Assembly (NCBI GenBank): GCA_949293245.1 | Contig: CASFCS010000006.1 | Span: forward strand, 1-59,246 | Length of the DNA stretch: 59,246 nt | Direction: 5' to 3' | DNA from: an uncultured bacterium | GTDB lineage: Bacteria > Bacillota > Clostridia > Oscillospirales > Oscillospiraceae | Notes under the pieces: model-generated | Database searches by the model: none | The model's input: only the letters and a program-made list of their open reading frames with translations | What the model was told of the DNA's origin: nothing | Made by a program: the position numbers and the translations under genes | Shown: positions 1 through 6,664 of the stretch, piece after piece | Layout: each line of letters starts with the position of its first letter | Position numbering within the stretch: the stretch's first letter is position 1

Positions 1-68
1 TTGTCCCGCAGGTGATGGTTGGACATCACCGTGTAATCGCGGGTTTTCTCAATGCGGAATACCGCCAT
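1..68 (-). CDS. Replication initiator of a Tn1549-like integrative element (5' fragment)
   Basis: Only the first 22 codons lie in the window; the gene continues beyond the left edge. The ATG is preceded by GGAGG 8 bases upstream. The peptide starts MAVFRIEKTRDYTVMSNHHL, which I recognise as the conserved N-terminus of the helix-turn-helix/replisome-organiser-like replication initiator carried by Tn1549-type conjugative elements of gut Firmicutes. The family probably acts at the element's replication origin during conjugation or excision. If the call is right, a mobile element lies to the left of the window and its end falls between here and the tRNA gene at 461-551. The fragment is short, so the family call rests on this N-terminal signature alone. 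Confidence 0.7.
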   Translation of the reverse strand, partial: MAVFRIEKTRDYTVMSNHHLRD

Positions 69-242
69 GTTGGATACCTCCTTCCTTCGGTTTTGAAAAA
101 GTGTTCGTTTTGGCAGGTTTACGCCCCTGTACCGCCGCCCGGCCTCCCATGGGGGAAAGGATATGGGCGGCCTCGTTTGCGCCGTCCACAGGCGAAAAAA
201 CAAGGGATTTCCCACCCTAAAACGCACACTAAATTTGGGAAT

Positions 243-275
243 AGAAAAAGGGCGACTGTTAAAAAACAGCCGCCC
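243..275 (-). terminator. Hairpin with minus-strand T-run
   Basis: GGGCG-A-CTGTT pairs with AACAG-C-CGCCC around a short A-rich loop. Read on the minus strand the hairpin is followed by TTTTT. No minus-strand gene is obvious just upstream, so its transcript is unknown. It would insulate the replication initiator from upstream transcription. Confidence 0.5.
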
Positions 276-373
276 AAAAGGGGGTCTAATACAAGTTATT
301 TGCTATCCGGCAAGCCCGGAAACCGTTGATATTACGGGATTTTTTGAAAAGTTCTGTATCGCCATTCGTACCA

Positions 374-413
374 GCACACCGCGGATGGTTCATCCGCGGT
401 GTGCTTTTTCTTT
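374..413 (+). terminator. Strong plus-strand intrinsic terminator without a visible gene
   Basis: A perfect 14-bp stem (GCACACCGCGGATG / CATCCGCGGTGTGC, loop GTT) is followed by TTTTTCTTTT. It reads as a Rho-independent terminator for plus-strand transcription, yet no plus-strand gene precedes it. Confidence 0.65.
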
Positions 414-427
414 TGTTTGCCGCGGCA

Positions 428-460
428 TAAAAAAAGACACGCCTTTCGGCGTGTCTTTTT
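428..460 (-). terminator. Terminator of tRNA-Ser
   Basis: AAAAGACACGCC pairs with GGCGTGTCTTTT around TTTC. The hairpin lies directly after the tRNA 3' end on the minus strand and has T-runs on both strands, so it could work in both directions. Confidence 0.8.
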
Positions 461-551
461 TGGCGGAGAGAGAGGGATTCGAACCCTCGAACGGTTTCAT
501 CCGTTACACGATTTCCAATCGTGCGCCTTCGACCAGCTCAGCCATCTCTCC
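461..551 (-). tRNA. tRNA-Ser (anticodon GGA)
   Basis: Read on the minus strand the gene begins GGAGAGATGGCTGAG and ends in CTCTCTCCGCCA, so CCA is encoded. The anticodon loop TTGGAAA sits on a CGAT/ATCG stem and gives anticodon GGA (serine codons UCC/UCU). The long variable arm and the total of 91 nt are typical of tRNA-Ser. The T-arm reads GGTTCGAATCC. Promoter (608-635) and terminator (428-460) are both visible, so it is a single-gene unit. Serine tRNA genes are common integration sites, relevant because of the ICE gene 390 bp away. Confidence 0.95.
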
Positions 552-607
552 AGATGGTGTCTGCTCAAACTCAAGTCGCTGTTCAATTCAGTGGAGCAAC
601 ATTGATT

Positions 608-635
608 ATTATAGCAACATTTCTCCGAATGTCAA
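608..635 (-). promoter_or_regulatory. Sigma-A promoter of tRNA-Ser
   Basis: On the minus strand TTGACA (630-635) is followed after 16 bases by TATAAT (608-613). Both hexamers match consensus exactly, as expected for a stable-RNA promoter. Confidence 0.88.
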
Positions 636-685
636 GAGATTTTTTCAAATTTTTCAGAAAGCCCTTTCATCCCCCGCCGGAGCAG

Positions 686-722
686 AGAAAAGCGCGCCGC
701 AGCTTGTCAGCTGCAGCGCGCT
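686..722 (-). terminator. Terminator of the first SleB-like gene
   Basis: AGCGCGC-C-GCAGCT pairs with AGCTGC-A-GCGCGCT around TGTC; read on the minus strand a TTTTC tract follows. It lies 20 bp after the stop of the 741-1658 gene. Confidence 0.75.
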
Positions 723-740
723 GTACCATATCTGAAGCAA

Positions 741-1658
741 TCAGGCGTAGAAGGCGTGGCCGCCGATGGTGGTCACATAGCTGCAATTACGGGCAGCCCA
801 GCAGTTGAGCCCCGCCTGGTTAAAATAAAGGGCGTCGTCCAGGACCACCGCGCCGTCCAGCACCAGCTTGGCGGCGATCACGCTCTCGGCGTTGGGAGTG
901 CGGTCAAAGTAGCTGCTCCCAGCGGGGGTGAACTGGTTCTTCTGGAAGATCACATCGTAGATGTTGTTGGGGAAGAGACTGCTCTCCACCCGGTTGAGGA
1001 TCACGTTGCCCACGGCAATCTTGCCGGTAAGGGGCTGGTTGCCGCTCTCGCCGTAGATGATGCGGGAGAGCCAGTAGAGATCCTCCTGGTCATAGTAGCT
1101 GTCACCGGACTCAATCACCTGGCCGGTGCTGCGCAGGCTCATGATCTCGGTGGAGGGGTTCCAGGTAGCGGTGCAGCCCAGGATCTTGGCCAGGGTGCGG
1201 GCAGGCAGCAGGGTGACGCCGCCCACATTCTTCACACCGCCGGGGACGTAGAGGTAGCGGCCATTGGCCTGCACATAGGTAGAACCCACGGTGAAGTCCA
1301 CACTCAGCTCGTCGCTGGTAATCTGGAACCGGCCGTTGGCCGCGGTGATCACCGCATCAGGCAGGGCCGCCAGGACCACATTCTTCACCGAGCAGTAAAG
1401 GATACCGCTGAAAAACTGCTCCGCAGCATTATAAACAGGCTCCCCGTCATAGTAGATGCCGGACTCCTGCACCGCTTCTGCCGCGGTAGCGCTCTTGCTC
1501 ACTGCCGTGTTCACGGCAGAAATGATTCTATTCTCTGTACTGGATTTTACAAACGCGTTGATTGCTTCAGAGTTGGTATCAGCTGCGAGCGCTTCGGTCA
1601 CAGTGGCAACGGACACAGCCGCGACCAGTGCGGCGCACAGGATACTTCGCTTCTTCAT
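741..1658 (-). CDS. Secreted SleB-type cell wall hydrolase with stalk-like domain
   Basis: The 305-aa protein has a signal peptide (hydrophobic residues about 6-25, likely cleaved after ALA). A middle region resembles the copper-amine-oxidase-like stalk domain (around LLPARTLAKILGCTATW). A C-terminal SleB/Hydrolase_2 domain opens with YDQEDLYWLSRIIYGES and keeps the glutamate expected to be catalytic in SleB-type lytic transglycosylases. The family cuts muramic-delta-lactam cortex peptidoglycan during spore germination or remodels the wall. I chose the ATG at 1658, seven bases after AAGGAG; a TTG just upstream is also in frame. It is a paralogue of the neighbouring 1840-2646 gene but has its own promoter and terminator. 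Confidence 0.85.
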   Translation of the reverse strand: MKKRSILCAALVAAVSVATVTEALAADTNSEAINAFVKSSTENRIISAVNTAVSKSATAAEAVQESGIYYDGEPVYNAAEQFFSGILYCSVKNVVLAALPDAVITAANGRFQITSDELSVDFTVGSTYVQANGRYLYVPGGVKNVGGVTLLPARTLAKILGCTATWNPSTEIMSLRSTGQVIESGDSYYDQEDLYWLSRIIYGESGNQPLTGKIAVGNVILNRVESSLFPNNIYDVIFQKNQFTPAGSSYFDRTPNAESVIAAKLVLDGAVVLDDALYFNQAGLNCWAARNCSYVTTIGGHAFYA

Positions 1659-1688
1659 CAAATCGCTCCTTGTTTCTTTTATTCACGG

Positions 1689-1717
1689 TTTGTAACCATA
1701 TTGTAACTTGCCGTCAA
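1689..1717 (-). promoter_or_regulatory. Candidate promoter of the first SleB-like gene
   Basis: On the minus strand TTGACG (1712-1717) is separated by 17 bases from TACAAA (1689-1694), about 30 bp upstream of the start codon. The -10 is imperfect. Confidence 0.5.
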
Positions 1718-1740
1718 GGAAATTGCAAGAGTTTTTTTCG

Positions 1741-1777
1741 CAAAAAAATGTCAAACCGTTGGGGCCCAACGGTTTGA
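1741..1777 (-). terminator. Terminator of the second SleB-like gene
   Basis: TCAAACCGTTGG pairs perfectly with CCAACGGTTTGA (1751-1777); on the minus strand CATTTTTTT follows. It lies about 60 bp past the stop of the 1840-2646 gene and separates it from its paralogue. Confidence 0.8.
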
Positions 1778-1839
1778 CGGTTTAAATTTTTTTATTTTGA
1801 CCCTGTTTCAGTGATTACAAAATGATACTTTTAATAAGT

Positions 1840-2646
1840 TTATCCGTAAAAGTCGTGGTTGCCAATGGTAACAAGGAAGGGGCGGTTCTGGGGCGTCCAG
1901 AAATTCTGGGCCAAAGCGGGGTTGAGGAAGTAAAGGCTGCCCTCCGCCTCCCGCACTCCCTCCAGCACCAGCTTGGCCGCCGTCACGCTCTCTGCGGTTG
2001 GGGTATTGTAGATGGTACCGTTGGATACGGGCTCAAACTGGCCCCCCCAGCGCAGGTCAAAAATCACGCCGTAGATGGAGTCGGGAAACTCTCTGTGTGC
2101 CACCCGGTTCATCACCACTGTGCCCACCGCCAGCTTGCCCCGTATGATCTCCCCCCGGCTCTCGGCGGAGATGATGCGGGAGAGCCAGTAGAGGTCCTCC
2201 TGGTCATAGTTGGCCTGGGTGGGGGTCACAGCGGCACAGGTGAGCAGGGCGGTCCGGGTGGCCTGATCCCACTCCACCACGCCGCCATAGGCCTCCGCCA
2301 GCACCCGCACAGGCACCATAACGGAGCCGTCCACCAGCTTTACTTTATTTTTAATGTAGAGGCAGCGGCCGTTCACCTCCAGCCACTGGTCCCCCGGCCG
2401 GGCTGTGAGCTCCAATCCCGGGGCGCGCACCACGGCGGTGCGGTTCTCCCAGGTGACCGACGCCTGAGGCAGAAGGCGCTCTGTCACCGCCCTCAGGCCA
2501 ACATAGGTGGTGTTTTCCTCCAGCATGGCGGCGTAGGCGGGCATCTCTCCGCCGTTCACCTGGAGGCTGGAAGCGGCGGCCGGCGCGGTGAGCAGGGCCG
2601 CAGACAGGGCCAGAGCCGCGGCGGTTCGTTTCCATGGATGTATCAA
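1840..2646 (-). CDS. Secreted SleB-type cell wall hydrolase, paralogue
   Basis: The 268-aa product has a signal peptide (KRTAAALALSAALLTAPAAA), a stalk-like copper-amine-oxidase N domain (VPVRVLAEAYGGVVEWD) and a SleB/Hydrolase_2 domain with YWLSRIISAESRGE carrying the expected catalytic glutamate. I start it at a TTG (2646), seven bases after AAGGAGAG, because the open frame further upstream adds a proline/glycine-rich tail that would bury the signal peptide. It shares domain order and the YDQEDLYWLSRII block with the 741-1658 gene, so the pair looks like an old tandem duplication. Probable role: cortex or vegetative wall hydrolysis outside the membrane. Confidence 0.82.
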   Translation of the reverse strand: MIHPWKRTAAALALSAALLTAPAAASSLQVNGGEMPAYAAMLEENTTYVGLRAVTERLLPQASVTWENRTAVVRAPGLELTARPGDQWLEVNGRCLYIKNKVKLVDGSVMVPVRVLAEAYGGVVEWDQATRTALLTCAAVTPTQANYDQEDLYWLSRIISAESRGEIIRGKLAVGTVVMNRVAHREFPDSIYGVIFDLRWGGQFEPVSNGTIYNTPTAESVTAAKLVLEGVREAEGSLYFLNPALAQNFWTPQNRPFLVTIGNHDFYG

Positions 2647-2668
2647 TGGTCGTCTCTCCTTTGCAATG

Positions 2669-2690
2669 TGTCCGGGGGGCTCCCCCGGCC
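2669..2690. repeat. GC-rich hairpin, copy 1 of a 20-bp direct repeat
   Basis: TGTCCGGGGGGCTCCCCCGG (2669-2688) is itself a hairpin and recurs exactly at 2767-2786, 98 bp away. This copy lies just upstream of the second SleB-like gene's ribosome site; the other is in the recN terminator. Confidence 0.6.
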
Positions 2691-2760
2691 CACCCATTGT
2701 ACCCGGAAGAGTCCCCGCCCATCAAGGCGTAATGTTTTCCATTGGGCCTGGGTACGGCAA

Positions 2761-2795
2761 ACCGCCTGTCCGGGGGGCTCCCCCGGACAGGCGGT
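2761..2795 (-). terminator. Hairpin terminating the recN operon
   Basis: ACCGCCTGTCCGGGGG pairs with CCCCCGGACAGGCGGT, a very stable stem 9 bp past the recN stop. The T-run is short (TTTG), so termination relies on stem strength. It contains copy 2 of the 20-bp direct repeat. Confidence 0.65.
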
Positions 2796-2803
2796 CCAAT
2801 CTG

Positions 2804-4525
2804 TCACATATCGGTTTCGTTCCCGTCCTCCCGGGCGGCTCGCTCCTTGTACTCCCGGGCGCTGCGCAGCAGCTCCTCCGCCCCCTCCAGCATGGCGGGG
2901 GTCATGGCGGCCCCTCCCGTCAGGCGGGCCAGCTCCTCCTTCCGGCGCTGGTGGGAGAGCCGCTCCACCGCGGTGAAGGTGCGCCCCTCCCGCTCCCCCT
3001 TCTCCACGGAGAAGTGGACGTCCCCCATGGAGGCAATCTGAGGCAGGTGGGTGACGCACAGTACCTGCTTGCGCACCGAGACGGTGTAGAGCTTCTCCGC
3101 CACCTTGCGGGCTGCCCGGCCGGACACCCCGGCGTCCACCTCGTCAAAGACCATGGTGGTCACCTGGTCCGTCTCCGCCAGGACGTTTTTCAGCGCCAGC
3201 ATGATGCGGGAGAGCTCGCCCCCGGAGGCGATCTTCTGGATGGGTTTCAGGTCCTCCCCCACGTTGGCGGACATGAGGAAACGCACCTCGTCCATGCCCG
3301 TGGCGTCCATGCCGTCCTGGCAGGCCTTCTCCCCGAACTCCACCTGGAAGCGCACCCGGGGCATGTCCAGCTGGTGGAGCTCCCGGGCGATGCGCCCCTC
3401 CAGCTCCGCCGCCGCCCGGCGGCGGGCCTGGGAGAGGGCCTCCCCCTCCCGGCGGGCCTGCGCCAGGGCCTGGCGCAGCTCCCCCTCCAGCTGTTCCACC
3501 CGCTCCTCCGAGAAGGCGATGGTGTCCAGCTCCCGCCGGCACTTCTCCAGAAAGGCCAGCATGTCCTCCACCGTGGGGCCGTATTTCTTCTTGAGCCGGT
3601 GGAGAAGGTCCAGGCGGCTCTCCACCTCGTCCAGCTCCCCGGGGTAGAACTCCAGATCCCCCCGGGCATCCCGCACCTGCTCGGAGAGGTCCTCCGCGGC
3701 GTAGCGCAGCTGGGCCGCCTCCCCCGCCAAGCGGGAGAGGACCTCACTGTACCGCCCGCCCTGGGTGAGACAGCCCTCCGCCTCCATCAGAAGGGAGAGG
3801 ACCCCCTCCCCCTCGTCGCCGCCGGTGAGGGCCCGCCAGGCCCCGTCCACCGCGTCGGTGAGGCGCTCGGCGTTGCGCAGCATGTCCCGCCGGGCGATGA
3901 GCTCCTCCTCCTCCCCCTGCCGGAGCTCCGCCCGCTCCAGCTCGCCGATCTGATAGGTGAGGGTGTCCATCCGCCGGGACTTCTCCCCCTCGTCCATCTG
4001 GAGGGCAGACAGCTCCCGCCGGAGGGCGGCCAGCTTCTCGTAGGCGGAAGCGTAGGCCTGGCTGTAGGCCCCATCCACTCCGAACCGGTCCAGGTACCAC
4101 AGATGGCAGCTCTCGTCCAGCAGCTGCTGCCCGTCGTGCTGGCCGTGGATGTTCAGCAGCTGCCGGCCGATGGCCCGCAGCTGACTGACCGTCACCAGGC
4201 GGCCCCCCGCCCGGCAGATATTCCGTCCATCGCCGTGGATCTCCCGCTCCAGGATCAAATCCCCGTTCTCGTCGGGGGCCACATCGCTCTCCTCCAGGGG
4301 GCGCAGGGCCTCCAACCCGGTAAAGACGGCCTCCACCCGGGCCATTTTGGCCCCGGTGCGGATCATCTCCCGGCTGGCCCGGGCCCCGGTGACAGCGCCG
4401 ATGGCGTCCACCACGATGGATTTGCCCGCGCCGGTCTCGCCGGTGAGCACGTTGAACCCCCGGTCAAAGGTGATCTCTGCCTGCTGGACCACGGCAATGT
4501 TCTCAATACGAAGTACAGACAGCAT
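2804..4525 (-). CDS. recN: DNA repair protein RecN
   Basis: The 573-aa SMC-like ATPase has Walker A GETGAGKS at residues 29-36, a long central coiled coil, a signature region KIASGGELSRIMLALK and a Walker B region TMVFDEVDAGVSG near the C-terminus. RecN is recruited early to DNA double-strand breaks and helps homologous pairing with RecA. It is the last gene of the nusB-to-recN operon and follows argR by 14 bp. The length is usual for the family. The ribosome site upstream of the ATG is weak, suggesting coupling to argR translation. Confidence 0.96.
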   Translation of the reverse strand: MLSVLRIENIAVVQQAEITFDRGFNVLTGETGAGKSIVVDAIGAVTGARASREMIRTGAKMARVEAVFTGLEALRPLEESDVAPDENGDLILEREIHGDGRNICRAGGRLVTVSQLRAIGRQLLNIHGQHDGQQLLDESCHLWYLDRFGVDGAYSQAYASAYEKLAALRRELSALQMDEGEKSRRMDTLTYQIGELERAELRQGEEEELIARRDMLRNAERLTDAVDGAWRALTGGDEGEGVLSLLMEAEGCLTQGGRYSEVLSRLAGEAAQLRYAAEDLSEQVRDARGDLEFYPGELDEVESRLDLLHRLKKKYGPTVEDMLAFLEKCRRELDTIAFSEERVEQLEGELRQALAQARREGEALSQARRRAAAELEGRIARELHQLDMPRVRFQVEFGEKACQDGMDATGMDEVRFLMSANVGEDLKPIQKIASGGELSRIMLALKNVLAETDQVTTMVFDEVDAGVSGRAARKVAEKLYTVSVRKQVLCVTHLPQIASMGDVHFSVEKGEREGRTFTAVERLSHQRRKEELARLTGGAAMTPAMLEGAEELLRSAREYKERAAREDGNETDM

Positions 4526-4539
4526 GGCGCACCCCGGCT

Positions 4540-4992
4540 TTATTTGAGCATCTCGTGGATCTCGGAGCAGAAGGACCGGGCGGCCTCGCTGGTGCGCATG
4601 ATGAGGATGGCGGTGTCGTCCCCCGCCAGGCTGCCCACGATCTCGCTGATCTCCATGCCGTCCAGGGCTGCCGCGGCCGCGGAGGCCAGGCCGGGCATGG
4701 TCTTGATGACCACAATGTTCTGGGCCACGTCAAAGGAGGTGACCCCCTCCCGGAAGATATTCTGGAGCCGCCCGGCGAAGTTGTGAGTAGTGCGGCTCTT
4801 GGCGGCAGAGTACTTGTACACCCCGTTGCCCACCGGCTCCTTTAGAAGGTGGAGCTCCTTGATATCCCGGGAGATGGTGGCCTGGGTGGCCTTGATGCCC
4901 CTCTCCCGCAGAAGCTCCAGCAGGTGGTCCTGGGTCTCCACATTGTTCTCTTCAATAAGGCGCAGGATCTCGGCCTGTCGTTTGGATTTCAT
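4540..4992 (-). CDS. argR: Arginine repressor ArgR/AhrC
   Basis: The 150-aa protein has an N-terminal winged helix (QATISRDIKELHL, the family recognition helix) and a C-terminal hexamerisation/arginine-binding domain with GDDTAIL. ArgR binds ARG boxes when arginine is plentiful, repressing biosynthesis. I prefer the ATG at 4992 (MKSKRQAEIL, the usual family start), ten bases after AAAGG; an in-frame GTG at 5001 overlaps the nadK stop. No arginine genes are in the window, so its targets are elsewhere. The argR-recN pairing is common in Firmicutes. Confidence 0.93.
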   Translation of the reverse strand: MKSKRQAEILRLIEENNVETQDHLLELLRERGIKATQATISRDIKELHLLKEPVGNGVYKYSAAKSRTTHNFAGRLQNIFREGVTSFDVAQNIVVIKTMPGLASAAAAALDGMEISEIVGSLAGDDTAILIMRTSEAARSFCSEIHEMLK

Positions 4993-4997
4993 CCCAT

Positions 4998-5864
4998 TCA
5001 CACCTTTCCCAACTTCTGATTGACAATCTCATAAAATGTGCGCCCGGTGAGCTTCACCAGCCGGGTCACATGGCGGGAGCGGCGGATCTCCACCTTGTCC
5101 CCGCTCTGCAGCCGCACCGCCCGGCCCCCGTCCACCGAGAGGAAGGCGCTCTTCCGGCTGGCGCGGTCCAGCCGCACCTCCACCGCACGGGAGCGGTCCA
5201 GCACCATGGACTTGGCGGTGAGGGAGTGGGCGCAGATGGGGGTGACGATAATGTTCTCCGCCGTGGGCTCCACAATGGGGCCGCCTGCGGCCATGGAATA
5301 GGCGGTGGAGCCGGTGGGAGTGGAGATGATAACCCCGTCCCCGGAGAAGGCGGAGATCTGTACCCGGTCGCCGTAGATCTCCAGATCCACCACCCGGGCC
5401 ACCGCCCCCTTGGTCACCACCGCATCGTTGAGGGCCACATCGCTGAAAATGGTCTTTCCCTCCCGGGTGACCCGCACGTCCAGCATCATCCGGGCCTCAA
5501 TGGTATACTTCCCCGTGGCCACCCGGCTGAGCTGGGAGAGCTCGCTGTGCTCCAGCTCCGCCATAAAGCCCACGCTGCCCATGTTCACCCCCAGGATGGG
5601 GAGCTTCTTGGCGTTGGCATCTTTGGCGGCGTGGAGAATGGTGCCGTCCCCGCCGAAACAGATGAGCATGTCCGCACTCCGCAGCTCCTCCTGCATCTTG
5701 CCCAGGGGCACCCCCTGGGGGAGCTCCAGCTTGCCGCTCCCCTCCGGAAGAAAGGGCAGGCAGATGGCAGTATCCACACCCTCCCGGTTCAGGATGCGCT
5801 GGGCGCTCAGGGCCATTTTCAGTCCCCTGTCCCGGTATGGGTTCGGGCTGAGCACTACCTTCAT
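4998..5864 (-). CDS. nadK: NAD kinase
   Basis: The 288-aa protein shows the family GGDGT motif at residues 71-75 (catalytic Asp73) and the TGSTAYSMAAGGP nucleotide-binding block. It phosphorylates NAD to NADP in the cytosol. Its ATG overlaps the tlyA stop, follows GGAGG, and its own stop touches argR, so it is translated within the operon. Length is normal. Confidence 0.96.
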   Translation of the reverse strand: MKVVLSPNPYRDRGLKMALSAQRILNREGVDTAICLPFLPEGSGKLELPQGVPLGKMQEELRSADMLICFGGDGTILHAAKDANAKKLPILGVNMGSVGFMAELEHSELSQLSRVATGKYTIEARMMLDVRVTREGKTIFSDVALNDAVVTKGAVARVVDLEIYGDRVQISAFSGDGVIISTPTGSTAYSMAAGGPIVEPTAENIIVTPICAHSLTAKSMVLDRSRAVEVRLDRASRKSAFLSVDGGRAVRLQSGDKVEIRRSRHVTRLVKLTGRTFYEIVNQKLGKV

Positions 5865-6664
5865 GTTTCTTCCTCCAGTTCCCCGTGGGATGCCCGCACC
5901 AGCTCTTTCAGGTCCCCCGTCCAGCTCTCTCCCGGGGCCGCGCTGAGCCAGCCGAGATACTCAATGTTGCCCTCCGGTCCCCGGATGGGAGAATAAGTCA
6001 TGCCCAGCACAGTAAAGCCGCATTGGGCGGCGTTGTCCAGAAACTTCTCCAGCACCATCAGATGTACCGCCGGGTCCCGGACCACGCCCTTTTTCCCCAC
6101 CAGCTCCTTGCCCGCCTCAAACTGGGGCTTCACCAGGCACACCGCCTGGCCCTCCGGCCTCAGCAGGGCGCCCAGGGCGGGCAAGATCAGCTTCAGGGAG
6201 ATGAAGGACACGTCCACCGAGGCGAAGTCCAGCTCCTCCGGGATCTGCTCCCGGGTGAGGTACCGGGCATTGGTCCGCTCCAGGCAGACCACCCGGGGGT
6301 CGCTGCGCAGCTTCCAGGCCAGCTGGCCGTACCCCACGTCCACGGCGTACACCTTTTGGGCTCCGTTTTGCAGCATACAGTCGGTAAAGCCCCCGGTGGA
6401 GGCCCCGATGTCGGCGCAGATGCACCCATCCAGGGTGATGGGGAAGGTGGCCATGGCCTTCTCCAGCTTCAATCCTCCCCGGCTCACATAAGGCAGGCCG
6501 CCCCGCACCTCCAGGGCGGCCCCCTCCTCCACGGCGGTGCCCGCCTTGTCCACCTTCCGGCCGTCCACATAGACCTGGCCCGCCATGATCAGGGCCTGGG
6601 CCTTCTGCCGGCTCTCCGCCAGCCCCCGCTGGGCCAGCAGCACATCCAGCCGCAATTTAGCCAC
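5861..6664 (-). CDS. tlyA: TlyA-family rRNA 2'-O-methyltransferase
   Basis: The 267-aa protein has an N-terminal S4 RNA-binding domain (about residues 1-60) and an RrmJ/FtsJ-like Rossmann methyltransferase domain with the SAM motif DIGASTGGFTDCML and LVKPQFEAGKE carrying a catalytic lysine. Family members 2'-O-methylate cytidines of 16S/23S rRNA. The GTG start overlaps dxs by 8 bp and follows GGAGG. The neighbourhood dxs-tlyA-nadK-argR-recN is conserved in clostridia. Older annotation calls this family a haemolysin; that is not what the motifs indicate. Confidence 0.92.
   Translation of the reverse strand: MAKLRLDVLLAQRGLAESRQKAQALIMAGQVYVDGRKVDKAGTAVEEGAALEVRGGLPYVSRGGLKLEKAMATFPITLDGCICADIGASTGGFTDCMLQNGAQKVYAVDVGYGQLAWKLRSDPRVVCLERTNARYLTREQIPEELDFASVDVSFISLKLILPALGALLRPEGQAVCLVKPQFEAGKELVGKKGVVRDPAVHLMVLEKFLDNAAQCGFTVLGMTYSPIRGPEGNIEYLGWLSAAPGESWTGDLKELVRASHGELEEET

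Larger units (their letters stand above)
69..460. other. Gene-poor boundary between the integrative element and tRNA-Ser
   Basis: I see no convincing gene here. The short open frames lack ribosome sites and family resemblance. The stretch holds three hairpins, listed separately, and the upstream region of the replication initiator. The sequence around 276-373 is AT-richer than the flanking chromosome. If the ICE reading is right, its attachment site should lie in this stretch. Confidence 0.5.

Noticed and set aside
12..329. Plus-strand open frames near the left end
   Set aside because: They are antisense to the replication initiator start and lack ribosome sites.
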